Shown here: in pieces, positions 45,021-53,646 of the stretch
Numbering within the stretch: the stretch's first letter is position 1
Layout of the letters: every line of letters starts with the position of its first letter
From: Paenisporosarcina antarctica
GTDB taxonomy: Bacteria > Bacillota > Bacilli > Bacillales_A > Planococcaceae
Direction of reading: 5' to 3'
NCBI RefSeq assembly: GCF_004367585.1
Contig: NZ_CP038015.1
Coordinates: 1,618,001-1,682,000 of the forward strand
DNA: 64,000 bases
Made by a program: the position numbers and the translations under genes
Notes under the pieces: model-generated
Database searches by the model: none
What the model saw: the letters and a program-made list of their open reading frames with translations, nothing else
What the model was told of the DNA's origin: nothing

Positions 45021-45073
45021 TAAATGTAATCTCTATGTAACCAGTCTTCAGTGTAAATGTAATCTGTTTGTAA
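45021..45073. promoter_or_regulatory. 33-base-spaced direct repeats in the opuA-gbsR intergenic region
   Basis: TAAATGTAATCTCTATGTAA at 45021-45040 and TAAATGTAATCTGTTTGTAA at 45054-45073 match at 18 of 20 positions and lie 33 bases apart, about three helical turns, 45 to 97 bases before opuAA. They are candidate GbsR/OpcR sites. An AAACAGT-AAAA-ACTGTTT inverted repeat at about 45104-45121 also lies in this gap. Confidence 0.45.
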
Positions 45074-45222
45074 TACAACCTTAAAAACAATATATACCGT
45101 TTAAACAGTAAAAACTGTTTATATAGCAATTAATATAAATTGCATTTTCTTGGTGGTTATAATAGGCTTAACAAGATAGATGAATTAGCTAGATAAGGCT
45201 ATTACAGTGGAGGAAATTATTA

Positions 45223-45777
45223 ATGGAAGGTAAAGAAAAACTTGAAAAATCACGTGAGCGAATGATTGAAACTATTGCAAAAAATATACATCTTTACGGT
45301 CTTACCCCTTCTGCAGGTAGACAATATGGCATGATGTTTTATCAAAATGAACCAGTAACATTGGATGATATGACAGAAAAACTGGGTATGAGCAAAACTA
45401 GCATGAGTACCTCCGTCAAAGCATTGTCCGATTTAAAACTAGTCGAACGTGCATGGAAAAAGGGCGTCAGAAAAGACTTATACCATGCTACGGATGATTG
45501 GTATCAAAGTTTTATTGATTTATTTACAATTAAGTGGCGGAGATCCGTTTCACTTCATATGGTTTCAATAAAGAAATCATTAATTGAACTTGAGCAGCTT
45601 GCCAATGATTCTACGATAAGTTTGGAACTTCAACAAGAAGTACAAATTGATATTGAAAAGTTGAATTATATTAAAAACTATTTTGAATGGCTCAATCGAC
45701 TCGTCGATACATTTGAAAACCATGAAATATTTAATCTTGTCCCTATCAATGAATCAAAAAAGGATTCTAATGTCTGA
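45223..45777 (+). CDS. GbsR/OpcR-type MarR-like regulator of osmoprotectant genes
   Basis: A 184-residue winged-helix regulator of the GbsR family, with the recognition segment LGMSKTSMSTSVKALSDLKLVERAWKKG (about residues 54-80, helix HTH) and the C-terminal helical ligand domain. In Bacillus, GbsR responds to choline and OpcR represses glycine betaine uptake operons. GGAGG precedes the ATG. It is divergent from opuA, so control of that operon is likely. It ends in the strong hairpin at 45831-45881. Confidence 0.85.
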   Translation: MEGKEKLEKSRERMIETIAKNIHLYGLTPSAGRQYGMMFYQNEPVTLDDMTEKLGMSKTSMSTSVKALSDLKLVERAWKKGVRKDLYHATDDWYQSFIDLFTIKWRRSVSLHMVSIKKSLIELEQLANDSTISLELQQEVQIDIEKLNYIKNYFEWLNRLVDTFENHEIFNLVPINESKKDSNV

Positions 45778-45830
45778 TCGAAAACAGGCTTAAATTCATG
45801 TTTAGTGGACTGAAATTAGGAAGACAATAA

Positions 45831-45881
45831 AACACCTCATATTGATATGCTTGTTTTAAAAGCATATCAATATGAGGTGTT
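45831..45881. terminator. Terminator after the gbsR-type gene
   Basis: Nearly perfect 21-base arms (core AACACCTCATATTGATATGCT) with an eight-base loop, T-rich on both sides, shared by the convergent transporter gene. Confidence 0.8.
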
Positions 45882-46003
45882 ATTTTAATATCCAGAATTG
45901 ATTTTATACATGTAATACTACCTGCATGGGAGATCCTTTTAAGGTTAATAATTTGTGGAATTTAGGACGTATAGTGTGTGAGTAAGGGGTAAATGATCTC
46001 TTA

Positions 46004-47404
46004 CTAAATTAAAAACATGGCCACAATCGTCGTGACAACTAACCCTATTGTTACTGGGGTAAGGTTTCTTCTTGCAAGTTCAAATGGATCGACGCCGCAG
46101 ATTGCGGCTGCTGGAATTAAAGCCCATGGAACCAATGTTCCTCCACCAACCCAGATAGCCGCTATTTGTCCTAGTGCTGTTAGTGTAGCTGCACCTGCGC
46201 CGATAGCTGTAGAAAATATTTGTGCAACTGAACCGACGAGAGAAATTCCTGAAAATCCAGAACCATCAAGTCCTGTTATCGCACCCACAATAGTCAATGT
46301 AACTGCACTTACTTCTTTAGTTAGCGGCACAACAGAAGCCAGTGCCACTCCAAGATCATTTACGATTCCATGTGAGTTTTTCGGTAAAAGTTCTCCAACG
46401 ATTTTTGTAAAGCCTGCATCACCCAAATAGAAAAAGGCGGCAATAGGAATAACTGCACCAAAAACTTTGAACCCAAATTGAAAGCCATCAATTAAGTAAC
46501 TAGTTGCAAGTTCAAGTCCTTTATTACGATGACTGACCATCGTAATTAGTAAAAGTATAAAAATAGATGTGCCGCCTATTAATGCAGTAGCATCACCACC
46601 TTGCAAGTTAAGGGAAGACATTACCACTACATCAAGTGCAAAGACTAGTGGAATAAAGATTGAGAATAAACGTTTTTGATTGGAAGAAAGCAACATTAAT
46701 TGTTGTGGCGAAGGTTCAGCGGTCGGGGTCGTAGTTAATCCGGTTTCATTCGTTAGTTTACCAGATTTTAAGTCGCGTTTTAAGAAGTAAAAAGCAGTGA
46801 GTGTTGTCACAAGTCCCATTATAAATACAAGTGGGATACTTGCACTAATTACTTCACTAACAGGAAGCCCGGCAGCATCTGAAGTTAATTTAGGTGCACC
46901 TTGAATAATGAAATCACCAGATAAGGCAATACCATGACCGAATAAATTCATAGCCATCGCAACTCCAAGTGCGGGTAGCCCTACTCGAATGGCTACAGGA
47001 AGTAAAACTGCACCCATTAATGCTACTGCTGGTGACGGCCAGAAAAACCAAGATATGACCATCATGAGAATGCCTATAGTCCAATATGCTAGTGCGGGGG
47101 TTCTGATGAGTTTAGAAAAAGGTGAAATCATTACATCATTAATACCGGTATCTGTTAAAACCTTACTCATAGCAACAATAATTGAAATTACCAGAATGGT
47201 AGGGAGTAACTCTGTTATCGCGAAAATAAAACTCGTAAAAATACTGCTAATTGAGGCACTTAATGATCCGGTTGCTGTTATGGCAATTAAAAAGATACCC
47301 ATAATACTTACGAGAGTCGTATCTCGCCTCATCACCATAAAGCCGATAATTAAAAAGATAAAAATAACGTAAATCCAATGCAGCGCTGTCAAATCAACGC
47401 CCAT
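46004..47404 (-). CDS. Ion transporter superfamily permease, substrate unknown
   Basis: A 466-residue membrane protein with about 12 hydrophobic segments and two glycine-rich re-entrant loops (AMNLFGHGIALSGDF and LTALGQIAAIWVGGGT), like the ion-transporter superfamily (DctM/GntP/ArsB-type). It has no close named family in my recollection, and the substrate is unknown. The ATG at 47404 has AAAGG eleven bases upstream. A TetR regulator gene lies 130 bases upstream on the same strand and may control both. Confidence 0.7.
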   Translation of the reverse strand: MGVDLTALHWIYVIFIFLIIGFMVMRRDTTLVSIMGIFLIAITATGSLSASISSIFTSFIFAITELLPTILVISIIVAMSKVLTDTGINDVMISPFSKLIRTPALAYWTIGILMMVISWFFWPSPAVALMGAVLLPVAIRVGLPALGVAMAMNLFGHGIALSGDFIIQGAPKLTSDAAGLPVSEVISASIPLVFIMGLVTTLTAFYFLKRDLKSGKLTNETGLTTTPTAEPSPQQLMLLSSNQKRLFSIFIPLVFALDVVVMSSLNLQGGDATALIGGTSIFILLLITMVSHRNKGLELATSYLIDGFQFGFKVFGAVIPIAAFFYLGDAGFTKIVGELLPKNSHGIVNDLGVALASVVPLTKEVSAVTLTIVGAITGLDGSGFSGISLVGSVAQIFSTAIGAGAATLTALGQIAAIWVGGGTLVPWALIPAAAICGVDPFELARRNLTPVTIGLVVTTIVAMFLI

Positions 47405-47545
47405 TTTCTTTCGCACCTTTCTGTTTTTTTATCATCGGAATGGGTTTTCTCGCCATCCCAGATGTACTATAGAATATGTGCTAAATGAAAAATGGGGTGA
47501 GGAATGATAAGTAAGAAATTATTGGGATCTAATTTTTATTGGTTA

Positions 47546-48199
47546 TTAACGATTGCTGTATGCCGCTTTTGGTTTGGCAAGTCTACTGATACTTTTTGTA
47601 TAAGAAATTGGTCCAAATAATTGAAGTGCAAATGGAGCAAAGTTCCCCCAAAATTTTTCGTCAATTTCATCCGTCATTGTTAATCGGAGCCCCATTAAAA
47701 GACTAAAATAGGCAGAAGCAGCGAAAATCGGATCTGATTCGCGAATTTGCCCCTTTTTTTGCCCTTTTTCAAGTAATAATGCTAGTTTAGAGCAGAATTC
47801 ATTGTGAAAAAAGTTTAATTCGTCAAACTGATCTTTAAATCTACTATGTTGGCCAATAACTTGTACAACTAGTTGTAAATAAGTACTCAATTTGGCAAAA
47901 AGATTTATATGTGAATTAACCATTATTTTAAGTTCATTTAGAGAGTCTTCAGCTTCTGGATTAAAATCCAACATAATTGAGTTGATTTCTTCAATAGGCT
48001 CAATAACTGCAGAATGAAATAAATCCTCTTTTGAAGGAAAATAGGTAAAAACACTTCCAAAACTAATCCCAGAAGCCTTGGCTACTTTTGATATGGTTGT
48101 ATCGTTATAACCTTGTTCAGAAAAAAGTGAAATTGCCTTCTCCAAAATTCGATCACGCTTCTCTTGCATCTTCAAATGCTGATTTTTTGAAATAGCCAC
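47546..48199 (-). CDS. TetR/AcrR family regulator
   Basis: A 217-residue repressor: N-terminal HTH EKAISLFSEQGYNDTTISKVAKASGISFGSVFTYFPSKEDLFHSAV (residues 16-62, quoted in part as the fold marker TISKVAKASGISFGSVF) and a variable C-terminal ligand domain. The GTG start at 48199 has GGGGGT six bases upstream. Its upstream region holds a perfect 22-base palindrome, a good autoregulatory operator. The adjacent permease is the probable target. Confidence 0.85.
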   Translation of the reverse strand: MAISKNQHLKMQEKRDRILEKAISLFSEQGYNDTTISKVAKASGISFGSVFTYFPSKEDLFHSAVIEPIEEINSIMLDFNPEAEDSLNELKIMVNSHINLFAKLSTYLQLVVQVIGQHSRFKDQFDELNFFHNEFCSKLALLLEKGQKKGQIRESDPIFAASAYFSLLMGLRLTMTDEIDEKFWGNFAPFALQLFGPISYTKSISRLAKPKAAYSNR

Positions 48200-48219
48200 T
48201 ATTTTACCCCCATTTAATC

Positions 48220-48241
48220 TATGATTGATTAATCAATCATA
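48220..48241. promoter_or_regulatory. Perfect 22-base palindromic TetR operator candidate
   Basis: The sequence 48220-48241 is a perfect palindrome with core TGATTGATTAATCAATCA, a length and shape typical of TetR-family operators, 21 bases from the regulator start codon. Confidence 0.65.
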
Positions 48242-48400
48242 ATAAGTATAACAAACCTAAAAAAAATGTAAATTTATATCACTTTATTAGATTTATTAGC
48301 TTCCCATATCTAATATATAGGTATTAGTGTTTGGGGAATCTAAAACATCCTGAGTCATAAAACTTGGGATTTAAATATAACTTCGCTCTTATATGACAAA

Positions 48401-48434
48401 AAAGATGGCAATCTCACGGGAGATTGCCATCTTT
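48401..48434 (-). terminator. Terminator after the YtxH-like gene
   Basis: Perfect 15-base arms AAAGATGGCAATCTC and complement with a four-base loop, T-run on the minus strand. Confidence 0.8.
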
Positions 48435-48457
48435 ATATATATCATTTTTTAGATTGA

Positions 48458-48913
48458 TTAGTACTTCATTTCTATAGTATTTACATTACTTTCGTTTAAT
48501 ACATAATCTGAAGTTTCTCTCGCCGTATTTTCTTGTTTTGCAGGTGATTGATTATTTGATGCTTGTAAAGATTCATTATTTTCGGGTAGAATTTTTTTTT
48601 GTGATTTAGGAAATGCGTCCAATGAACCAAATTCGGATTTCTTTTCTTGCATTCCTTCATTGTAATATTGAACACTTGTCATAGAACCCTCCTCCACCAT
48701 TCTATTATCATCCGGATCATTTGGATCAGAGTGACCAGCCTTGGTCATTTGAGTTCTACCTAACTTTTGTGTAGCCAAAAAAGAGGTTGTCTTAGTTCTT
48801 AAATTTTTAAAAGCTACATTAAATTTACCCCTATTTTCAGGATTTTGTAAATACGCATAAGCACCTGCTGCTAATCCAGCTAATAACAATGAACGACCAC
48901 TACCTTTTGCCAT
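48458..48913 (-). CDS. Hypothetical YtxH-like protein
   Basis: A 151-residue protein. The start (MAKGSGRSLLLAGLAAGAYAYLQNPENRGKF) is a single short hydrophobic segment followed by a basic, then low-complexity charged region, as in the small YtxH-like membrane-associated proteins. The last 80 residues are polar and likely disordered. TTGGAGG stands before the ATG. It is monocistronic. Function unknown. Confidence 0.6.
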   Translation of the reverse strand: MAKGSGRSLLLAGLAAGAYAYLQNPENRGKFNVAFKNLRTKTTSFLATQKLGRTQMTKAGHSDPNDPDDNRMVEEGSMTSVQYYNEGMQEKKSEFGSLDAFPKSQKKILPENNESLQASNNQSPAKQENTARETSDYVLNESNVNTIEMKY

Positions 48914-49326
48914 AACTTATTCCTCCAAGTACTTAAATTTATTGATACCGTATTATTACCCTTATTTAATCATTCCGAGACAAAAATTTGTTTTATTGAC
49001 TCATGCCAACTGAAAGTATTAACTAAAATAACGTTCATAATTTTGAAACTATCATTTGTACGCGCAAATTTAAGTTTTTGCATACTATAACAGGAGATGA
49101 CCTCTAAACAAACTCTTTCTGAATAATTACACAGTGAAAGAGTTGATTTATAAGAATTGAAAAAATAATGCACTTGATGATGATCTTATACCATCGGAAA
49201 TACAAGTTATAAATCAATCGGAAACCATAAATCTTGATTACTTTGATTAATGGGATGAGCATAACAATTTAATAAAATCTTCGTCGTCAATTCATTGGCT
49301 TTTCGTGCTTTTAGATGCTGCTTAAC
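48914..49326. other. Intergenic region, no convincing feature
   Basis: These 413 bases hold only a weak minus-strand frame (48970-49173, no ribosome binding site, odd composition) that I do not accept as a gene. No terminator or RNA gene is seen. Confidence 0.4.
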
Positions 49327-50172
49327 TTAATTTCGCAAGCGATAGCAAGAACCAGCAATTAGTTCATCAGAAGGTATATGGGATAATTCGTAATTACTAT
49401 AAGGACCGTGCTTCTTTTGAAAAGAAGCAATGACTTGAAAACCTATATAATATCCAATCCATTTAGGGAAAGGATTTCTATCATTACCATATAAAAAATG
49501 TTGATGGTTTTTTATCCCAACTATATTCAAAGAAGGTTTAAAGTATTTTTCCCATATTTCAGCAGTACCTTCTAAAGAATAGAGCTTTGTCCAGGGGGCG
49601 AGCCACTTTTCCCCGTATAAGTCTTTGACTGCATACTCTCCTAGCCCCTCAATAATTAGCGAATCCTTTAAAGGAATTTTCTCAGGAGATAACCCCAAAT
49701 AGTTTAGCCGACAAACGTGGTTATATTCATGAGCTAATAAGGCCTTAATTTCTTCTATTGGTACTTCAGTGGACAAAAATAAAAATAATGCTCCTTTATA
49801 CGCCACCCCACTTTTAGTAGGGAATTTATTTTCTACTTCAACACTTCCTTTTTTTATAGGAAATATAAATATTGGGATTTCTGGACCATTCCATAAACAT
49901 CTTAAAAGTTGATATTCAACTTCAACAATTCGCCAAATGTTATTTTTTTTCATTTCAATTAGAGTACATCCTATGGTCACCCAATCATCTGAATCAAATA
50001 ATCCGTGGTTTAAAAGCTCGTATTGCAATTCTTCGGGATTTACATTAGAGAACGATTCTACTAGTGGGACACATATAGTTTCACATTGTATAAAATATGA
50101 ATTTTCCCTAATCTGGTCCTCACATCGTTTAACAAAATTATATACCCATGTTTGTGTTTGAATTACTGACAA
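49327..50172 (-). CDS. DUF2268 domain zinc protease-like protein
   Basis: A 281-residue protein with the DUF2268 signature: HEYNHVCRL zinc-binding motif (about residue 160), LIIEGLGEYAVKDLYG about 25 residues later with the third ligand Glu, and the conserved C-terminal WIGYYIGFQVIASF. The family is a predicted metalloprotease, related to B. subtilis YjaZ. A TTG at 50172 eight bases from AAAGGG is preferred over an upstream GTG overlapping it. It stands alone; substrate unknown. Confidence 0.78.
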   Translation of the reverse strand: MSVIQTQTWVYNFVKRCEDQIRENSYFIQCETICVPLVESFSNVNPEELQYELLNHGLFDSDDWVTIGCTLIEMKKNNIWRIVEVEYQLLRCLWNGPEIPIFIFPIKKGSVEVENKFPTKSGVAYKGALFLFLSTEVPIEEIKALLAHEYNHVCRLNYLGLSPEKIPLKDSLIIEGLGEYAVKDLYGEKWLAPWTKLYSLEGTAEIWEKYFKPSLNIVGIKNHQHFLYGNDRNPFPKWIGYYIGFQVIASFQKKHGPYSNYELSHIPSDELIAGSCYRLRN

Positions 50173-50390
50173 GTATTTCACCCTTTTCTAGTTTAGTTAT
50201 TGTACGTTGATAGTTTTTCTGCTTGTTATTTAATATATGCTTTTAATACACCACTATTACTTATTACTATATGAAATGAACTTAAAACTAATTAATCCAA
50301 CTTTAGACGTTTGTCTACTATTAATAATAATTTGCTACATAAATTAATAGAACATACTTGTATGTAAATTTGTTTGAAAGGGGGATAAAA

Positions 50391-50639
50391 ATGTCTCAAT
50401 CTAATGTGTATAATCTATGCTGTAGATATCATGGTCAAACTGTGAGAATTACTTGTAGTGATGGTAGGGTTCATGTGGGGGAAATTACTAGAATAAATAG
50501 ACACACGGTTTGGATTCGTCCTACTGGAAGTCTCTGTGGTTATGGCTATGGTTACTATGGAGGATATCGTGGATTCGGCTATGGCATTGCACTTGGTGCG
50601 ATCACTGGGGTTATTCTAGCTACTGCATTTCTTTGGTAA
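50391..50639 (+). CDS. Small Gly/Tyr-rich protein with LSm-like N-terminus
   Basis: An 82-residue protein. The first half (YHGQTVRITCSDGRVHVGEITRINRHTVWIRP) resembles a small beta-barrel of the LSm/Hfq type in rhythm, with two cysteines, and the second half has a GYGYGYYGGYRGFGYG run followed by a hydrophobic helix IALGAITGVILATAFLW. AAGGGGG stands before the ATG at 50391. The Gly/Tyr run and hydrophobic tail recall spore coat or membrane-associated small proteins. Function not known. Confidence 0.65.
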   Translation: MSQSNVYNLCCRYHGQTVRITCSDGRVHVGEITRINRHTVWIRPTGSLCGYGYGYYGGYRGFGYGIALGAITGVILATAFLW

Positions 50640-50711
50640 GCCGAAATTTTGTGTATAAATAATTTAATTGATGCTGCCTTATGAATCTTTTTACTTTTTG
50701 TGGATAAATAT

Positions 50712-50744
50712 TAAACACCGCTCAAGTTATGTGAGCGGTGTTTA
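50712..50744. terminator. Bidirectional terminator between the small protein and aldo-keto reductase
   Basis: Arms TAAACACCGCTCA and GTGAGCGGTGTTTA with a six-base loop, A/T-rich on both sides. Confidence 0.75.
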
Positions 50745-50754
50745 ATTGAGAAGT

Positions 50755-51597
50755 CTAAAAATCGAAGTTATCAGGGTCTGGACCTACGCGTTTATTATCA
50801 TTTAAAGCTGCAATTTGCTTTAATTCGTCTGATGATAAGGTGAAATCAAAAATAGATGAATTTTCAATAATACGATGATTTTGTATTGATTTGGGTATGG
50901 TAACTACCCCATTTTGTATATCCCATCTCAAAATAACTTGCGCGACCGATTTGTTATGTGACTTGGCAATTTCTATCAGTTTTGGATCTTCAAGTAGTTG
51001 ACCTTGCATGAGTGGTGACCATGCTTCAAGTTGTATATTATGAAGTTTACAATAAGAAAGAAGCTCTACTTGTGATAATTTCGGATGAAATTCAACTTGA
51101 TTCACCATTGGAATAATCTTTGCGTATTTCATAACATCTTCTAGATGATGTATTTGGAAATTACTAACGCCAATCGATTTCACACGATTTTCTATATAGA
51201 GTGTTTCTAATGCCTTCCATGTGTCTAAATATTTACCTTCTACTGGCCAATGAATTAAGTATAAATCTAAATAATGTAACCCTAGTTTCTTTAAACTCGT
51301 CTCATACGCTTCTATTGTAGCTTCATAACCGAAATCTTCATTCCATACTTTTGATGTAATAAATAAATCTTCTCGAGAAATACCAGCTTCTTTTATACCT
51401 TCACGTATTCCTTCGCCTACACCTTCTTCATTCTTATAAATTGCTGCGGTATCGATGCTACGATACCCTTGTTTAATAGCTGTTTTGACAGCTGCCACAA
51501 CTTCTGAACCTTCTTTTACTTTATAAACGCCCAGTCCTACCCATGGCATTTTAACGCCGTTATGTAATGTCGTAGTTGCTTGTAAATTATTTGGCAT
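50755..51597 (-). CDS. Aldo/keto reductase
   Basis: A 280-residue NADPH-dependent reductase. The catalytic tetrad is visible: Asp and Tyr in DTAAIYKNEEGVG (about residue 48-53), Lys in FITSKVWNED (about 80) and His in LIHWPV (about 112). The pattern resembles YvgN/YtbE-type reductases of Bacillus, which reduce methylglyoxal and other aldehydes. AAAAGGAG precedes the ATG. Three TGCA-type elements lie in the upstream gap (51751-51854), suggesting regulation. Confidence 0.88.
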   Translation of the reverse strand: MPNNLQATTTLHNGVKMPWVGLGVYKVKEGSEVVAAVKTAIKQGYRSIDTAAIYKNEEGVGEGIREGIKEAGISREDLFITSKVWNEDFGYEATIEAYETSLKKLGLHYLDLYLIHWPVEGKYLDTWKALETLYIENRVKSIGVSNFQIHHLEDVMKYAKIIPMVNQVEFHPKLSQVELLSYCKLHNIQLEAWSPLMQGQLLEDPKLIEIAKSHNKSVAQVILRWDIQNGVVTIPKSIQNHRIIENSSIFDFTLSSDELKQIAALNDNKRVGPDPDNFDF

Positions 51598-51750
51598 AGT
51601 ATGAAATTCTCCTTTTTCATTATCTGTTATCTTTTATTCTTTTCTATTCTCTCTTTTTTCACTTGTGACTTCAATAAAAAGAACTTCTAGATATTCAAAT
51701 TAGTAGAGAATATAGCTTAAAACCTATTAAATCAACATTAATAAAATAGT

Positions 51751-51854
51751 TGCATTTTGCATATAATTAAGCTTTTATTTACTTGTAATATACAACCAAT
51801 TAATATCATTTGCATACTGCATATATTATACTTATCATTTAATTGCATAACGCA
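51751..51854. promoter_or_regulatory. Three TGCA-N3-TGCA elements upstream of the aldo-keto reductase
   Basis: TGCATTTTGCA at 51751-51761, TGCATACTGCA at 51811-51821 and TGCATAACGCA at 51844-51854 share a TGCA-N3-(T/C)GCA pattern, each followed by ATA-rich sequence. The spacings (60 and 33 bases) are near whole helical turns, as expected for multiple operator sites. They lie 150-260 bases upstream of the reductase. Confidence 0.35.
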
Positions 51855-51872
51855 AGTTTAATATTCTATAAA

Positions 51873-51904
51873 AAAAGCCAGTTCTTATTTCTAAGAAAAG
51901 GCTT
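51873..51904 (-). terminator. Terminator of the Spo0M-like gene
   Basis: AAAGCC pairs with GGCTTT outside an inner stem TTCTTA-TTTC-TAAGAA, with a T-run following on the minus strand. Confidence 0.6.
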
Positions 51905-51922
51905 TATCTCTATTTATTATCT

Positions 51923-52339
51923 TTAATCTAAATCTTTAGCGTATACAAATCCATCTTCATCATGAACGTCTACTGCGTTTGTAATATGGACAGAAGTTCG
52001 AAGATAAAGTTTTATATTGTCGTCTTTACAGTCCCAGCGCTCATCTGGCATTAGTTCAAAAGGAACCATACGTGTTTCTTTTGATTTCACCGAACCGATC
52101 ATTTCAATCTTATGTTTGGCAATACAATCTTCTGTCATATCGAAATCACTATCTTCTCGATAACCTTCAGTCCTTTTAAACACTTCCAGGTTAATAAACT
52201 CAATTACTTGATCACTTTGACCTCCAGCTATGTAAATTGTTCCAGAAAGAGTATCCCCATGCGCAAGTTTAGGCTGGTCGACAATAGTATCTACTTTCAT
52301 TGTACCTATTCCTATAGTCGATAAAAATTTCTCAAACAT
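51923..52339 (-). CDS. Short Spo0M-like protein (arrestin-fold N-terminal domain)
   Basis: A 138-residue protein matching the N-terminal half of the sporulation-control protein Spo0M: GIGTMKVDTIVDQPKLAHGDTLSGTIYIAGG with a following IKLYLRTSVHITNAVDVHDEDGF. Usual Spo0M proteins are about 250-260 residues, so this one either is a truncated copy or a distinct short paralogue; the clean end and terminator make a frameshift less likely. AAGGAGG stands before the ATG. The role in sporulation is only inferred from the family. Confidence 0.7.
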   Translation of the reverse strand: MFEKFLSTIGIGTMKVDTIVDQPKLAHGDTLSGTIYIAGGQSDQVIEFINLEVFKRTEGYREDSDFDMTEDCIAKHKIEMIGSVKSKETRMVPFELMPDERWDCKDDNIKLYLRTSVHITNAVDVHDEDGFVYAKDLD

Positions 52340-52389
52340 CTATTTATCCTCCTTGTCATCATAAAACTTCTAAATTTACTTTATCTTAT

Positions 52390-53580
52390 TTAATCTTCTA
52401 AGTTGGAGGGTTCAAAGTGATTATTAAGTGTTGTTTCATGACGATTGTAACGTCTTTTAAATAACATGTACATATGATTTACTAATACTTTTAGTAAAGC
52501 ATATCCCGGAATTCCTAAAATTACGCCAGGAACTCCAAATAGCGAACCTGCCGTCAATAATACAAAGATTATCGTAATTGGATGTATATGTAGTGATTTA
52601 CCCATGATTTGGGGAGAAATAAATTTCCCTTCAACTAATTGCACGACAGTCCATACTATTGCTAATTTAGCTAACATAAAAGGAGAAGTAACAATGGCAA
52701 TAACAGCCGCTGGTGCAATGGCGATTATGGGACCTAAATACGGGACGACACTTGTAATCATAGCCAACACACCCAAAAGCAACGCATAATCCATACCTAT
52801 AATTAGAAAGCCTATGAAAACCATTGTACCAATACACATGGAAACTAAAATTTGACCTTGTATATAAGCACTGATTTGTTTATCAGCTTCCTTCATTACT
52901 TGATGCGTATCTTCACGCATGCGTGGAGGTAATAGATTAAGAATATATTGTGGTAACCTCTCACCATCTTTAAGTAAATAAAATAAGATAAATGGAACTG
53001 TAACGATAGCTAAAATTAGACCAGTTAATGTAGATATTACTTTCCCGATTCCACTAGCTACCCCACCGACTGTTTCTTGCAAGATATTCCCAATGTCTTC
53101 GGGAATTTGTTCCATTAATGTATTAACATCAAATTCTAAATTTAAATAATAACTTGAAAAGATAGAATTACGTAAAAATGCATCAATAGATATTACAAGT
53201 TGCTTGAAATATTCAGGGAACTCTTGAACTAAATTTGTTAATTGTGCTTTTAAAAATGGGAATACTAGCACAATTAACAATGTAATTAATCCAGTTAACA
53301 CTAAGAATATAATGATAATCGCCCATACTTTGGGCACTTTGAATTGAATTAACTTACGCAATAATGGTCGCAACAAGTAATATGCAATTGTGGCGAGAAT
53401 AACTGGCAAGACAACATTTGCTAACAGTACTTGTAAAGGGTAAAAAACAAATGAAACAACATCAAAAATCCAAATAATTAACCCAATAAGAAAAAGTAAT
53501 ATCAATAAAAAGAGCGTATTCTTCCCACCTAGAAACTGAATGAATCTAGTAGAAAAAAAGGAAGTTTTTCCTTGTTGCAT
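52390..53580 (-). CDS. AI-2E family transporter (YueF/YdbI-like)
   Basis: A 396-residue membrane protein with about eight hydrophobic segments and the family pattern GPIIAIAPAAVIAIVTSPFM and VVQLVEGKFISPQIMGKSLHIHP near the C-terminus. Family members were named after a putative autoinducer-2 exporter but most have other or unknown cargo (Na+/H+, Li+). GAGG precedes the ATG. It stands between Spo0M-like and LytR-type genes without overlap. Confidence 0.85.
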   Translation of the reverse strand: MQQGKTSFFSTRFIQFLGGKNTLFLLILLFLIGLIIWIFDVVSFVFYPLQVLLANVVLPVILATIAYYLLRPLLRKLIQFKVPKVWAIIIIFLVLTGLITLLIVLVFPFLKAQLTNLVQEFPEYFKQLVISIDAFLRNSIFSSYYLNLEFDVNTLMEQIPEDIGNILQETVGGVASGIGKVISTLTGLILAIVTVPFILFYLLKDGERLPQYILNLLPPRMREDTHQVMKEADKQISAYIQGQILVSMCIGTMVFIGFLIIGMDYALLLGVLAMITSVVPYLGPIIAIAPAAVIAIVTSPFMLAKLAIVWTVVQLVEGKFISPQIMGKSLHIHPITIIFVLLTAGSLFGVPGVILGIPGYALLKVLVNHMYMLFKRRYNRHETTLNNHFEPSNLED

Positions 53581-53646
53581 AGCATTTCCTCACTTTCAAT
53601 TTCTCAATTCTTTTAGTTCAGGAAGAATACATCGATCAACAGTGAA

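Noticed and set aside
48970-49173. Minus-strand 67-codon frame
   Set aside because: No ribosome binding site, unusual composition and no recognised family.
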